Source: JAJBWD01 sp041670885 (GTDB lineage: Bacteria > Bacillota > Clostridia > Clostridiales > Clostridiaceae). From it: a stretch of DNA of 12,045 bases. A program made the translations under genes and the position numbers. The notes under the pieces are model-generated. The model did not search any database and was not told the origin of the DNA. It saw nothing but the letters and a program-made list of their open reading frames with translations. Numbering within the stretch: the stretch's first letter is position 1; the number at the start of each line of letters is the position of its first letter. Below, in pieces: positions 1 to 7,051 of this stretch. The DNA is taken from positions 1 to 12,045 of the forward strand of contig JBAXYJ010000074.1 in the NCBI GenBank assembly GCA_041670885.1, read 5' to 3'.

Positions 1-25
1 AAAAAGCCCCCTTAACTTATTAAAT

Positions 26-268
26 GTGACATTTAAATCAGTTGGTGCTTCGCTCCCTAAACGATATGCAATTGATATAGTATCCTCACAATGGAGTACT
101 ATGTACCTAGTATACCACAATAAATATATATTAGCAACCAATAGAAGATTTATGAATTTTTTCCAGAAAGTCCGTGACGGTTTTCAATTAGTTTTTTATG
201 AAGCTCCAAGAATCTGCGACTCGCTTCTTAAAAACCTGGAAACACTGGTGTCCATAATGAAAAGGTAA
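26..268 (+). pseudogene. Possible fragment of an RsmI-like methyltransferase, or non-coding remnant
   Basis: An 80-codon open frame whose C-terminal half carries VFYEAPR followed by a Leu-rich helix (LLKNLETL). This resembles the FYEAPHR..TL core of RsmI, the 16S rRNA C1402 2'-O-methyltransferase, but the histidine is missing and the SAM-binding regions are absent. No convincing ribosome binding site precedes the first ATG and the N-terminal half matches nothing I know. The same DNA (204-231) also resembles the antisense of the tmRNA 5' domain, so the protein resemblance may be accidental. I treat it as a broken remnant at best. Confidence 0.25.
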
Positions 269-280
269 AAAAAAGAATAA

Positions 281-319
281 ACCGTGCAGCATTAGTATCT
301 TCAACTAATACCACACGGT
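281..319 (-). terminator. Rho-independent terminator of the seven-gene operon
   Basis: A two-part inverted repeat pairs ACCGTG (281-286) with CACGGT (314-319), and inner ATTAGT (291-296) with ACTAAT (304-309). Read on the minus strand it is followed by a T-rich tract (complement of the A-run at 267-280). It lies about 80 nt beyond the stop of the last operon gene, as expected for the operon's end. Confidence 0.6.
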
Positions 320-400
320 GATATTCTTTAGGCTCTTAACTTTGCAAAAATTTTATGCACCTTCTGTTTTTTTGCTCTTTTGTATATCATAGTGAGAAAC

Positions 401-1021
401 TCACTTATTCTTACTTAAGACTATCCACAGACCTACTTGACTATAGTCAATATGATAATTCGTAATACCAGCTTCGGACAATACACTGCGGAATTTATCC
501 GGTGCATCAGGCCCGATGTTTTTATTAAGATGTTCAAACCAATCCGGATTACGCTTTTGCATTTCCTTGTCTATCTGTTTTTTCAACTCTGAATTCCCGA
601 ATCCGCCGCCAATAAAAGCCTTCCCTCCCGGAGCCAAAACCCGGTATATTTCGCAGAAAGCCTTTGGCTGGTCTTGCCAAAAAAACACAGATCCCCTGCT
701 TACGATAATATCTGCAGAGTTACTTTCAAAAGGCATTTTATGCACATCTGCCAAAAGCACCTTTACCCTGCTGCCAAGGTTACGGTCATTCAAATTTCTT
801 TCTGCAACCGCAAGCATTTCCGCATCAATATCTATGAGATAAACATCCAAAGTGCTTTTTTCGGCTAAAGCAAGTCCAAGATAACCATTACCACAGCCTA
901 AATCCAGACATAAACCTTCATGAATTCCGCTGGTTTCTATGAATTGACCAGCTATTTCCGGAAATACCGGTGCAATAACCTCACGTGTGAGTTTATCATA
1001 TTTTTCTGCTTTGTTTATCAT
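401..1021 (-). CDS. Class I SAM-dependent methyltransferase
   Basis: A 206-aa cytoplasmic protein with a Rossmann-type methyltransferase domain. The glycine-rich SAM loop LDLGCGNGYLG is near residues 39-49, an acidic strand end (YLIDID) follows, then an ADVHKMPF segment typical of the Methyltransf_11/25 families, and RVLAPGGK near the end of the fold. The C-terminal third (about 145-206) should hold the substrate-specific part. It is the last gene of the operon, 64 nt after the permease stop. The start is ATG at 1021 with a GGA-type site upstream. The substrate is unknown. Its position with an importer and a G3E GTPase suggests modification of a small imported ligand or cofactor, but small-molecule, protein or RNA targets cannot be told apart from sequence. 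Confidence 0.85.
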   Translation of the reverse strand: MINKAEKYDKLTREVIAPVFPEIAGQFIETSGIHEGLCLDLGCGNGYLGLALAEKSTLDVYLIDIDAEMLAVAERNLNDRNLGSRVKVLLADVHKMPFESNSADIIVSRGSVFFWQDQPKAFCEIYRVLAPGGKAFIGGGFGNSELKKQIDKEMQKRNPDWFEHLNKNIGPDAPDKFRSVLSEAGITNYHIDYSQVGLWIVLSKNK

Positions 1022-1085
1022 AATCTTTGTTCCATCTCCATTTCATTTTTTTTAGTTACCTGATTCCATTTGTATAAATACTCAG

Positions 1086-1838
1086 TTATACGTGACTTAC
1101 CCGACGTTTTAGAGGCCTAATAAATAAAAATTCCAGAACAACCAATATTGCTAAAAGTACAATAATCCAAGCAAACAGCTGTTCTGTTTCCAGGTAAGCA
1201 CGGGCAATTGCAATTCTTTGACCCATTCCCTCACGGGCGCCAAGCAATTCTGCCATTATAGTCAAACGCACTGACGAAGCCAGTGACAGTGAAAAACCGA
1301 TAATAAGGTAATTCCGTATAGCTGGAAGGTATATCTTCCTGATAATCAGCATTCTTGGCAGACTATAAACATGTACCATTTCCAGCAAATCATTATCTAT
1401 TGACCTGACTCCTTCCGCTGCATTAGTGTGCATTACCGGAAATACAAGCAATGCTACCAGAAATGTAGTCATTTTTGTTCCCATGCCAAACCAGACCATG
1501 GCCATGGTTACAAATATGATAGCCGGCACAGCCAGTAAAAAATTTATCATGGGCTGCATAAGCAGCCCCAATCTTCTAAAGTGGCCAGCCATAAGTCCGC
1601 TGATCAATCCAATTGCTATTCCTACGCTAAGCCCACATATCTGGCGTCTAAAAGTAAATGACAGGTTTTCTGATAATTCCCCGCTTCTAATAAGTACTGA
1701 CAACGCCTGAAAAGTTTCAACCGGTGATGGCACCAAAATCTTTTCATAGCACATCGAAAGTAACTGCCAGGCTAGTACCAATAAAAGTATACCGGCTAAA
1801 TAGCAGTAATTTTTTTGCCTAATAGTAGAATCCAGCAT
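1086..1838 (-). CDS. ABC importer permease, SsuC/TauC type
   Basis: A 250-aa integral membrane protein with about six hydrophobic segments. It carries the EAA coupling loop of binding-protein-dependent permeases (EGVRSIDNDLLE...LPAI, roughly residues 140-170). It belongs to the nitrate/sulfonate/taurine permease family and would form a homodimer with the ATPase at 2796-3536. I chose ATG at 1838, preceded by GGAGG, rather than the upstream in-frame GTG at 1880. This start overlaps the end of the binding-protein gene by 20 nt, implying translational coupling. The family moves sulfonates, nitrate, bicarbonate, thiamine precursors and metal chelates, so the name does not fix the substrate. Confidence 0.88.
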   Translation of the reverse strand: MLDSTIRQKNYCYLAGILLLVLAWQLLSMCYEKILVPSPVETFQALSVLIRSGELSENLSFTFRRQICGLSVGIAIGLISGLMAGHFRRLGLLMQPMINFLLAVPAIIFVTMAMVWFGMGTKMTTFLVALLVFPVMHTNAAEGVRSIDNDLLEMVHVYSLPRMLIIRKIYLPAIRNYLIIGFSLSLASSVRLTIMAELLGAREGMGQRIAIARAYLETEQLFAWIIVLLAILVVLEFLFIRPLKRRVSHV

Positions 1839-2781
1839 CAGGTAATTTGCCTCCAAAAACTTTGGTGTCAGCAGTCTCACTTAATTCTTTAAAGAAAGCT
1901 GTAACCTCTTTCTGACAATCTTTAGCATGCTCCGGCTGAAGACGAGAATACTTTATTGATTGACTTACTGCTGCAGCCTTCATGGAAGGAACGTGCTTTT
2001 CAACGATAGGTCCTATTGCTTCCGCATTATTATTAACCCACTTAGCGGTATCAATATATGTTTTTTCAAATGTTGTTATCTGCTCAGATGTTATCCCGCT
2101 GCCATTTACAACAACGATGCCGGCCATAGGTAATCTGGTACCTTCCTGACCTGACAGTTTATTCCATTCTTTAGTCAGATCTACTACCCTGCTTAGCTGA
2201 ATTCCGCCCTTTTTTGCATTTAAAGAAGCTATACTTGATTGAGGCTCATTTAAGACAGCATACTTTATCTTGCCTGCTGTAATAAGAGTGGATGCTTCAG
2301 ACATATCCATATATGTAATTTTAAGATCTTTCTCAGGATCTATATTATTTTTTATCAGCAAATGGCGGAAAATCATATCATGAATACCGCCTTTTCCTGA
2401 TATAACCACTTCTTTTCCCTTAAGATCCTGCAGCGTTTTAACTTCTGATTCGGTACTCATAACGTAGAGCATTCCCCAGACGGTAACCATAAGCATTTTT
2501 ACATCCAGACCTTTATTGTAGCAAAACAGTGCGTTACTTACCGGAGTACTGCACAGCTGGACTTCCTTGGAAGTAAGCATAGAGGTTAACTGTTCACCGG
2601 ACTGCCAGGGTTTAAGTATAATATCGCTGTTTTGATCTGCCATCTGTGCCAAAGGATATGTAACAGGTCCTGGAGCACTTCCTATATTAATTTTAAGATC
2701 CTTTTTAGCCTTCCCGGCGCATCCTGCCATGGAAAATATCATAGTAAAACATAATAACATTGCCATAATCTTTTTCTTCAT
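1819..2781 (-). CDS. ABC importer substrate-binding lipoprotein, SsuA/NMT1-like
   Basis: A 320-aa lipoprotein. MKKK is followed by a hydrophobic stretch and a lipobox (SMAGC, Cys21), so it should be anchored outside the membrane. The mature part has the pattern of the NMT1/SsuA/TauA periplasmic-binding family: an LQDLKGKEVVIS segment, a following GGIHDMIFR ligand-loop region, and the EPQSS hinge-side motif typical of nitrate/sulfonate/thiamine-precursor binders. The start at 2781 has GGAG about 9 nt upstream. It sits between its cognate ATPase (15-nt gap) and permease (overlap). Ligand unknown. Confidence 0.88.
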   Translation of the reverse strand: MKKKIMAMLLCFTMIFSMAGCAGKAKKDLKINIGSAPGPVTYPLAQMADQNSDIILKPWQSGEQLTSMLTSKEVQLCSTPVSNALFCYNKGLDVKMLMVTVWGMLYVMSTESEVKTLQDLKGKEVVISGKGGIHDMIFRHLLIKNNIDPEKDLKITYMDMSEASTLITAGKIKYAVLNEPQSSIASLNAKKGGIQLSRVVDLTKEWNKLSGQEGTRLPMAGIVVVNGSGITSEQITTFEKTYIDTAKWVNNNAEAIGPIVEKHVPSMKAAAVSQSIKYSRLQPEHAKDCQKEVTAFFKELSETADTKVFGGKLPDAGFYY

Positions 2782-2795
2782 TTTTTATTTCTCCT

Positions 2796-3536
2796 TCACT
2801 CTACTTTATTTATGTTGTTCATTAACGTATACTTTTTTGATGATTCAAGAGCATTAAAAATAACCTGCTTTAGTGTATCTGTATATGACACTTCTAACCT
2901 TTGGCCAGGTTCCGGATAAATGTCAGATATTATACGGCATGGCCTCCCCTCAACTACTACAATGCGGTCACTGAGCCTTATTGCTTCTACTGCATCATGT
3001 GTAACCATTACAGTAGTGCAGGTATGCCATTTTTCTAAAGAAATCAGAAGCTCCTGCATATCCTTTTTAAGATTTTCATCCAAGCCATTAAACGGTTCAT
3101 CCAGCAAAAGCAAGTCAGGCTGAATAATAAAAGCACGTCCAAGTGAAACTCTCTGTTTCATGCCGCCGCTTAACTGTCCGGGATAATACCCTCCGAATTC
3201 TGCTAATCCTAGCAGCGGCAGCAGGCTTTTTACACATTGATCACGTTCATGTGAACCCAGTCCAAATTTGTATAAGCCAATCTGCAAGTTTTGTTCAACT
3301 GTTAACCAGGGAATTAGCCGGGGTTCTTGAAAAACATAAGCTAATCTCCGGTCATCGGATTTAACCTGTCCTGAATCCGGTTTTTTAATACGTGCCAGCA
3401 TATTTAATATGCTTGTCTTACCAACACCTGAAGGCCCGAAAAGGCAGATAAACTGCCGCTTATCACAATTCAAATTAAATTGTTCAAAAACTTTTAGATT
3501 TCCATAACTTAATACAACATCAGACAGACAAAACAA
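2796..3536 (-). CDS. ABC importer ATPase, SsuB/TauB type
   Basis: A 246-aa nucleotide-binding subunit with all ABC motifs: Walker A GPSGVGKT (34-41), Q-loop FQEPRLIPW (69-77), signature LSGGMKQR (122-129), Walker B LLLLDEP (142-148) and H-loop TH (179-180). The Q-loop and length match the SsuB/TauB/NrtD class that pairs with the next two genes. The start is TTG at 3536, supported by GGAGG nine bases upstream. No in-frame ATG with a better site exists and the TTG leaves the usual N-terminal strand intact. The C-terminal about 40 residues are longer and more polar than the minimal fold. Confidence 0.9.
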   Translation of the reverse strand: MFCLSDVVLSYGNLKVFEQFNLNCDKRQFICLFGPSGVGKTSILNMLARIKKPDSGQVKSDDRRLAYVFQEPRLIPWLTVEQNLQIGLYKFGLGSHERDQCVKSLLPLLGLAEFGGYYPGQLSGGMKQRVSLGRAFIIQPDLLLLDEPFNGLDENLKKDMQELLISLEKWHTCTTVMVTHDAVEAIRLSDRIVVVEGRPCRIISDIYPEPGQRLEVSYTDTLKQVIFNALESSKKYTLMNNINKVE

Positions 3537-3599
3537 TTCCTCTCACCTCCCAAAACCGAATATTCAGATTGTTTTGTTTAATTATTACTACCTTGAGTC

Positions 3600-4493
3600 T
3601 TAACCTTCAGAACTTTTTATTGCTTTTAGAAAATACTCCCATCCCTCCCAACGCAGACTAAAATTATGATCTGTCAATAACTTAGGGATTGCTGTGCCTG
3701 CTGCAGCCGGTACAAAAGTCTGGAGTGCCAAATATTCCTGAACTTGCCGTGATAATAATAAATCCCCTATTTTTAGCAAGCGCTCATCAGCTTTTTTACT
3801 CCAAGTCATTGTCAGTGGCATACAGAAAAAACCATCATTAAGCCAGAGCATACGAATATTTTTATTGTGCGAAATGCGGGCAAAAGAGATATTAGTAATT
3901 CCTATTGGATATTCACCCTCATCCACAGCGTTAACTACATTAAGCGGAGCACCCTGACAAACAAAATTCTTTTGTAAATTATCGAATTTTTCCGGATAAT
4001 ATGCTTTCATCAGTGCAAAAAGCATTTTAGGTGCCATATGATGTCTATCCGGCATTGCAATTTTCCCGCTCCATCGATTATCCAGTAAATCTTCCCATAC
4101 TGATGGAAGATCCTTTTCCTCAAATAAGCTGGGATTATAGAATACTGCAAACGGCATCACTGTAAAAGTATTGAAATAGCCTTTTTTGTCTGTAAACCCT
4201 CTATCAGCCAATTCCTGACGCAAAGGGAAACGACCAGTCAAAGAGCGGAAATTTTTATTCAAATAACTCTCGGAATATTTGGCAAAATAGTTGGCACCGC
4301 TAATCACCATATCTGGTATATTTCCATCCTCAGAATTATTTTTAAGATATCCATTATCTGTCTGACATTGATTTTCACATATAATCTCAATATGTATTCC
4401 CTGTTTTTTCTCCATTTCCCGTCCATATTCTTTTAACATTTCTTCTATTGCCCTGCTAATATTTAGCGGTAAGTGTACAAAGACTCTCGCCAT
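3600..4493 (-). CDS. FbpA-like solute-binding-fold protein without signal peptide
   Basis: A 297-aa protein of the iron/polyamine-type binding-protein fold. Recognisable landmarks are DMVISG near the N-terminal third, then FAVFYNP, LPSVWEDLLDNRWSGKIAMPD-like text (a hallmark of the FbpA/AfuA group), and a GITN hinge segment. The N-terminus (MARVFVHLPL...) is a predicted strand with no hydrophobic core or lipobox, so the protein appears cytoplasmic. I chose ATG at 4493. The in-frame TTG at 4502 lies only 2 nt from the AGGAGG site, whereas 4493 has 10 nt. It overlaps the upstream ATPase gene by 31 nt, so the two are coupled. No dedicated permease accompanies this pair. A role as an intracellular ligand or metal sensor/carrier is inference. 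Confidence 0.75.
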   Translation of the reverse strand: MARVFVHLPLNISRAIEEMLKEYGREMEKKQGIHIEIICENQCQTDNGYLKNNSEDGNIPDMVISGANYFAKYSESYLNKNFRSLTGRFPLRQELADRGFTDKKGYFNTFTVMPFAVFYNPSLFEEKDLPSVWEDLLDNRWSGKIAMPDRHHMAPKMLFALMKAYYPEKFDNLQKNFVCQGAPLNVVNAVDEGEYPIGITNISFARISHNKNIRMLWLNDGFFCMPLTMTWSKKADERLLKIGDLLLSRQVQEYLALQTFVPAAAGTAIPKLLTDHNFSLRWEGWEYFLKAIKSSEG

Positions 4494-5278
4494 AATGTCC
4501 AATCCTCCTTTTCTTTATTTCCCAATTCAATATTTCCCTCTTTTCTTAAGTGTTCACGTAAGATAGAAATCTGCTTTTCCACTTTAATCAAATCTTCCAA
4601 TATTCTTTTCTCTTCTGGCGTAGTATGGCATATTCTCTCCATCCCGCCATTTCTCATTACTACTCTTTGCTGGGCCATCAGAATCAATGTTGGATCATGA
4701 GAAACAACCAAAACGATCTTTCCCTTTCCTGTCAATATTTCCAACGCCTGCAGACGGTCAATGCCGGCATTTTCTATTTCATCTATAAGCACTATTGGTG
4801 CGTTGCTGATTAACGCTACATCAGCCACCATAAGTGCCCGGGATTGCCCCCCACTTAATTTAGTCAGATTCGTCATAAAAGAAACCGGTTCCCCGGAAAG
4901 CTGGTTGGTAATTGACAGTACCTCCTTGATTGTTTGTCCAGGTTCTTGGATACCCCTCACCTGAGCATGCATCAAAAGAAACTCTTCAATGGTCATATCA
5001 ATTACAAAATTCATATTCTGTGATACTTGTGCAACTAAATAGCGCAGAATTCTTCTATCCTTATATTTATCCGCAGGTTGATCATTGATCAAAATACTCC
5101 TGCCAGTCAGCGTTTCTTCCTCGGCACAATGCTCAATATCAGATATTAATTGAGTTTTTCCTGATCCGGTAGGGCCAACCACAGCCAGCACTTCGCCTGC
5201 ATTAATTTCTAGCCTCTGTACTTTTTCAGAATTGCCTTCTTTATCCAAGCCACCCAAAATGGTTATTTTATTCAACAT
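4463..5278 (-). CDS. ABC-type ATPase of unknown role, coupled to the GTPase gene
   Basis: A 271-aa ABC ATPase: Walker A GPTGSGKT (35-42), signature LSGGQ (141-145), Walker B IVLIDE (162-167) and switch SHD (193-195). Unlike transport ATPases the Walker B is followed by IENAG rather than P(F/T)xxLD, and a long charged, coiled-coil-like tail (about 215-271) follows the core. The start is ATG at 5278, one base overlapping the TGA of the GTPase gene. The other candidate, TTG at 5281, has no better site. Its partners by coupling are a G3E GTPase and a signal-less binding protein, with no adjacent membrane gene of its own, so a non-transport, cofactor-handling ATPase is possible. Confidence 0.78.
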   Translation of the reverse strand: MLNKITILGGLDKEGNSEKVQRLEINAGEVLAVVGPTGSGKTQLISDIEHCAEEETLTGRSILINDQPADKYKDRRILRYLVAQVSQNMNFVIDMTIEEFLLMHAQVRGIQEPGQTIKEVLSITNQLSGEPVSFMTNLTKLSGGQSRALMVADVALISNAPIVLIDEIENAGIDRLQALEILTGKGKIVLVVSHDPTLILMAQQRVVMRNGGMERICHTTPEEKRILEDLIKVEKQISILREHLRKEGNIELGNKEKEDWTLWRESLYTYR

Positions 5279-5973
5279 CAATCCACTCTCCCAAAATCAA
5301 CTTTTTTCACAGTTCCCATCTGATAACTTTTGCCAATAATGGTTTCGCCTGCACAATAGGAACAGATTGCCGCTGGCATAGGGTTCTTCAGTCTTTTGCC
5401 GCTAATCCCATCTAAGGTCCTACACTTAAGGATCTCATTTTTTAAGGTCAGTGCACCTTGGCCTGTCAAACCATTAATATCCAAAATCTGAGCCTGCGAA
5501 TTAACCATTTCTACCTTATAGCGAAATACTTCTCTTTCTGCCTGGGAAACAATATCTCCTTTGGTAATAACTACAATATCTGCCGAGCTTAACATAGGTC
5601 CCACCTTTTGCGGTGTATCTATACCAATCAAATTATCTATGACACAAATAGACAAACAATCATATACAGCCGGTGCACAACGGTGACATAGCCCGGCTGT
5701 TTCCAGTACAACTATATCCGCTTTCTGTTCCCACCCCCAGCGCTCAACCTCTTCTAAGTTGGACACATAAAAGTGATCCGGACAAATATAATCACTCAGC
5801 CCAACAGCTACTGGTATTCCAAGTCGTTGGTACTTCTTATCATCCGAAGTCTGTAAACAGTCAATTTTGCAAGCTGCAACTGAAAATTCACTCTTCAAAA
5901 GATGGCGAATCACATGAACCATAACCGATGTCTTCCCGGATGATGGTGTACCGGCAACAATAACAAATCGCAT
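5278..5973 (-). CDS. G3E-family GTPase, HypB/UreG/CobW-like
   Basis: A 231-aa P-loop GTPase and first gene of the operon. Walker A GTPSSGKT spans residues 8-15, a switch segment VVLETAGL 88-95, and the specificity motif TKGD 137-140. HypB and UreG carry ENVGNLVCP at the switch position. Here it reads ETAGLCHRCAP, giving a CxxC (C96/C99) where those proteins place metal-binding cysteines. Further Cys pairs are C35/C39 and C204/C207. This supports a metal- or cofactor-insertion chaperone, though the metal is unknown and family membership alone does not prove it. Start: ATG at 5973 with AAGGA upstream, preferred over TTG at 5976. Confidence 0.82.
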   Translation of the reverse strand: MRFVIVAGTPSSGKTSVMVHVIRHLLKSEFSVAACKIDCLQTSDDKKYQRLGIPVAVGLSDYICPDHFYVSNLEEVERWGWEQKADIVVLETAGLCHRCAPAVYDCLSICVIDNLIGIDTPQKVGPMLSSADIVVITKGDIVSQAEREVFRYKVEMVNSQAQILDINGLTGQGALTLKNEILKCRTLDGISGKRLKNPMPAAICSYCAGETIIGKSYQMGTVKKVDFGRVD

Positions 5974-5985
5974 CAAAATTCCTTC

Positions 5986-5997
5986 TTTCCTAGGAAA
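5986..5997. promoter_or_regulatory. 12-bp palindrome before the operon start
   Basis: TTTCCTAGGAAA is a perfect palindrome 13 nt upstream of the GTPase ATG. It is short, overlaps the region just upstream of the ribosome binding site, and could be an operator half or chance. Confidence 0.25.
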
Positions 5998-6088
5998 ATT
6001 TTAACCACAATACATAATAAAAACATTCATATCATAATTAAACTAAACTTAATCAAATTAAACAGTATTAAAAATAGCATAAATATAG

Positions 6089-6094
6089 TATAAT
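6089..6094 (+). promoter_or_regulatory. -10 element of the Crp/Fnr regulator gene
   Basis: A consensus TATAAT lies 49 nt before the chosen start codon. No good -35 hexamer is seen 16-18 nt upstream, which would fit an activator-dependent or weak promoter. No clear sigma-70 promoter was seen for the divergent operon, although TTAAT-N3-ATTAA at 6049-6061 lies in the right place for an activator site. Confidence 0.45.
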
Positions 6095-6113
6095 GGTTTT
6101 AATAAAGGAAATA

Positions 6114-6129
6114 TGTAACTATAGTTACA
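6114..6129. promoter_or_regulatory. Perfect 16-bp palindrome, candidate operator of the Crp/Fnr regulator
   Basis: TGTAACTATAGTTACA is a perfect dyad between the -10 (6089-6094) and the GGAGG of the regulator gene, i.e. in the expected 5' untranslated region. The half-site TGTAAC and spacing suit a Crp/Fnr dimer, and its position downstream of the start of transcription suggests autorepression. It also falls inside an alternative, longer reading of the gene from ATG 6093, which argues that the true start is downstream. Confidence 0.5.
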
Positions 6130-6143
6130 CTTTGGAGGAAAAA

Positions 6144-6812
6144 ATGTTTAAATATACTCAAGAATTATTAAAAAACAACTTGTTCAATGGTTTCACTGAG
6201 TTTGACATAAAAAAGCTGATAGAATTTGATCACTGTATAATCGAGAAATATCCTAACAAAACTCTAATAATCCAAGAACATGATAAATGCAAATCCCTAG
6301 GTTTTGTAATTGAAGGTTCATTAGCAACCCAACAATTTTCATCCATAGGTGATAACATAACGTTAAAGATTTTAAAAAAAGGCGACAGTTTTGGTGAGGC
6401 ACTTTTATTTTCTTCTGATTCAGAATATCGGTTCAATTTGATGACCACATCAAACACTGTAGTTATATATATACCCTTTGATCAAATAAAAAAAATGCTA
6501 ACAGAAAGCATTAAATTCAGCACGAACTATATAGTATTTTTATCAGACATGGCCTCAACATTCCACGTCAAAATTAAAATTCTGTCACAAAAGGACGTGA
6601 GAACAAAGTTGATTATTTATTTATCCAAGGAATCCAAAAAATTCAACAAATTATCATTTGCCTTTGCTCACAGCAAGACTGAAATTGCTGATTTAATCGG
6701 TGCAGCGAGACCTTCTGTCTCTCGTGAATTTCAGCGTATGCAGCAGGATCAATTACTTAAATATGACCGCAAAAGCGTAACTATATTAAAGCCGGAAATG
6801 TTTTGCTATTAA
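6144..6812 (+). CDS. Crp/Fnr-family transcriptional regulator
   Basis: A 222-aa protein with an N-terminal cyclic-nucleotide-binding-type beta barrel (GFVIEGSLA near 54 and KKGDSFGEALLF near 80 are the typical turns). A dimerisation helix follows, then a C-terminal winged helix whose recognition helix lies in SKTEIADLIGAARPSVSRE (about 175-193). The four-cysteine cluster of Fnr is absent (only C31 and C49 in the N-terminal part), so an oxygen-sensing Fe-S cluster of that type is unlikely. The ligand is unknown. Start: ATG 6144 with GGAGG six bases away, preferred over ATG 6093, which has no site. It diverges from the seven-gene operon and is its probable regulator. Confidence 0.85.
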   Translation: MFKYTQELLKNNLFNGFTEFDIKKLIEFDHCIIEKYPNKTLIIQEHDKCKSLGFVIEGSLATQQFSSIGDNITLKILKKGDSFGEALLFSSDSEYRFNLMTTSNTVVIYIPFDQIKKMLTESIKFSTNYIVFLSDMASTFHVKIKILSQKDVRTKLIIYLSKESKKFNKLSFAFAHSKTEIADLIGAARPSVSREFQRMQQDQLLKYDRKSVTILKPEMFCY

Positions 6813-6871
6813 GTTCTATCAGCAGGATGTAATGTCCTAAATGTGAATTTAGCAATATGTTTCAATGATAA

Positions 6872-6967
6872 ATATATAAGAGTATTACTCCAAATAATAC
6901 CAAATATTCAAAAGGAACTATAAAATTAAAAGAAGAATTTTATAATAAATTTATAAATATAACTTAA
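6872..6967 (+). pseudogene. Decayed C-terminal fragment of a LAGLIDADG endonuclease (copy A)
   Basis: Thirty-one codons align in frame with the last residues of the intact endonuclease at 9060-9467. YKSITPNNTKYSKGTIKLKE parallels YKSITSRNGRYSEKALKLKE, and the final ten or so residues and stop are identical. Weaker nucleotide similarity extends back to about 6845, where a stop and frameshift break it. The substitutions show this is an older or different allele, not a recent copy. The motif-bearing N-terminal part is gone. Confidence 0.75.
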
Positions 6968-7000
6968 AAAACCACACTGTTTAAAGTAGTGGTTTTTTTC
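6968..7000. terminator. Terminator of copy A
   Basis: ACCAC (6971-6975) pairs with GTGGT (6989-6993), with an inner ACT/AGT, flanked by A-runs on the left and seven Ts on the right. It is positionally equivalent to the terminators of copies B and C but with a diverged loop, and like them it would work on both strands. Confidence 0.6.
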
Positions 7001-7003
7001 TTT

Positions 7004-7051
7004 TGGTGGAGACGGGGGTACACAAGTAACTGTTTCGTTTCCAAATATACC
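7004..7051 (-). pseudogene. Fossil tmRNA 3' end joined to a fragment of group I intron
   Basis: TGGTGGAGACGG (7004-7015) corresponds to the complement of the tmRNA 3' terminus at 9499-9510. From about 7023 to 7050 the sequence matches the intron core at 9683-9710 at 24 of 28 positions (P6 and the 5' strand of P7). About 165 nt of intron between these parts is missing. A weak ATCGCA match continues to about 7060. Beyond that nothing of tmRNA remains. Confidence 0.65.

Noticed and set aside
391..405. AGTGAG-aaa-CTCACT hairpin at the methyltransferase stop as terminator
   Set aside because: Only six base pairs, it overlaps the stop codon and no T-run follows; the hairpin at 281-319 is much better.
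6043..6061. Fnr box (TTGAT-N4-ATCAA) before the operon
   Set aside because: Only TTAAT-N3-ATTAA is present; spacing and half-sites do not match Fnr or the known N4 variants.
6093..6143. Upstream ATG of the Crp/Fnr gene (17 extra residues)
   Set aside because: It overlaps the -10 element, reads through the 16-bp palindrome and has no ribosome binding site, whereas ATG 6144 has GGAGG at ideal spacing.
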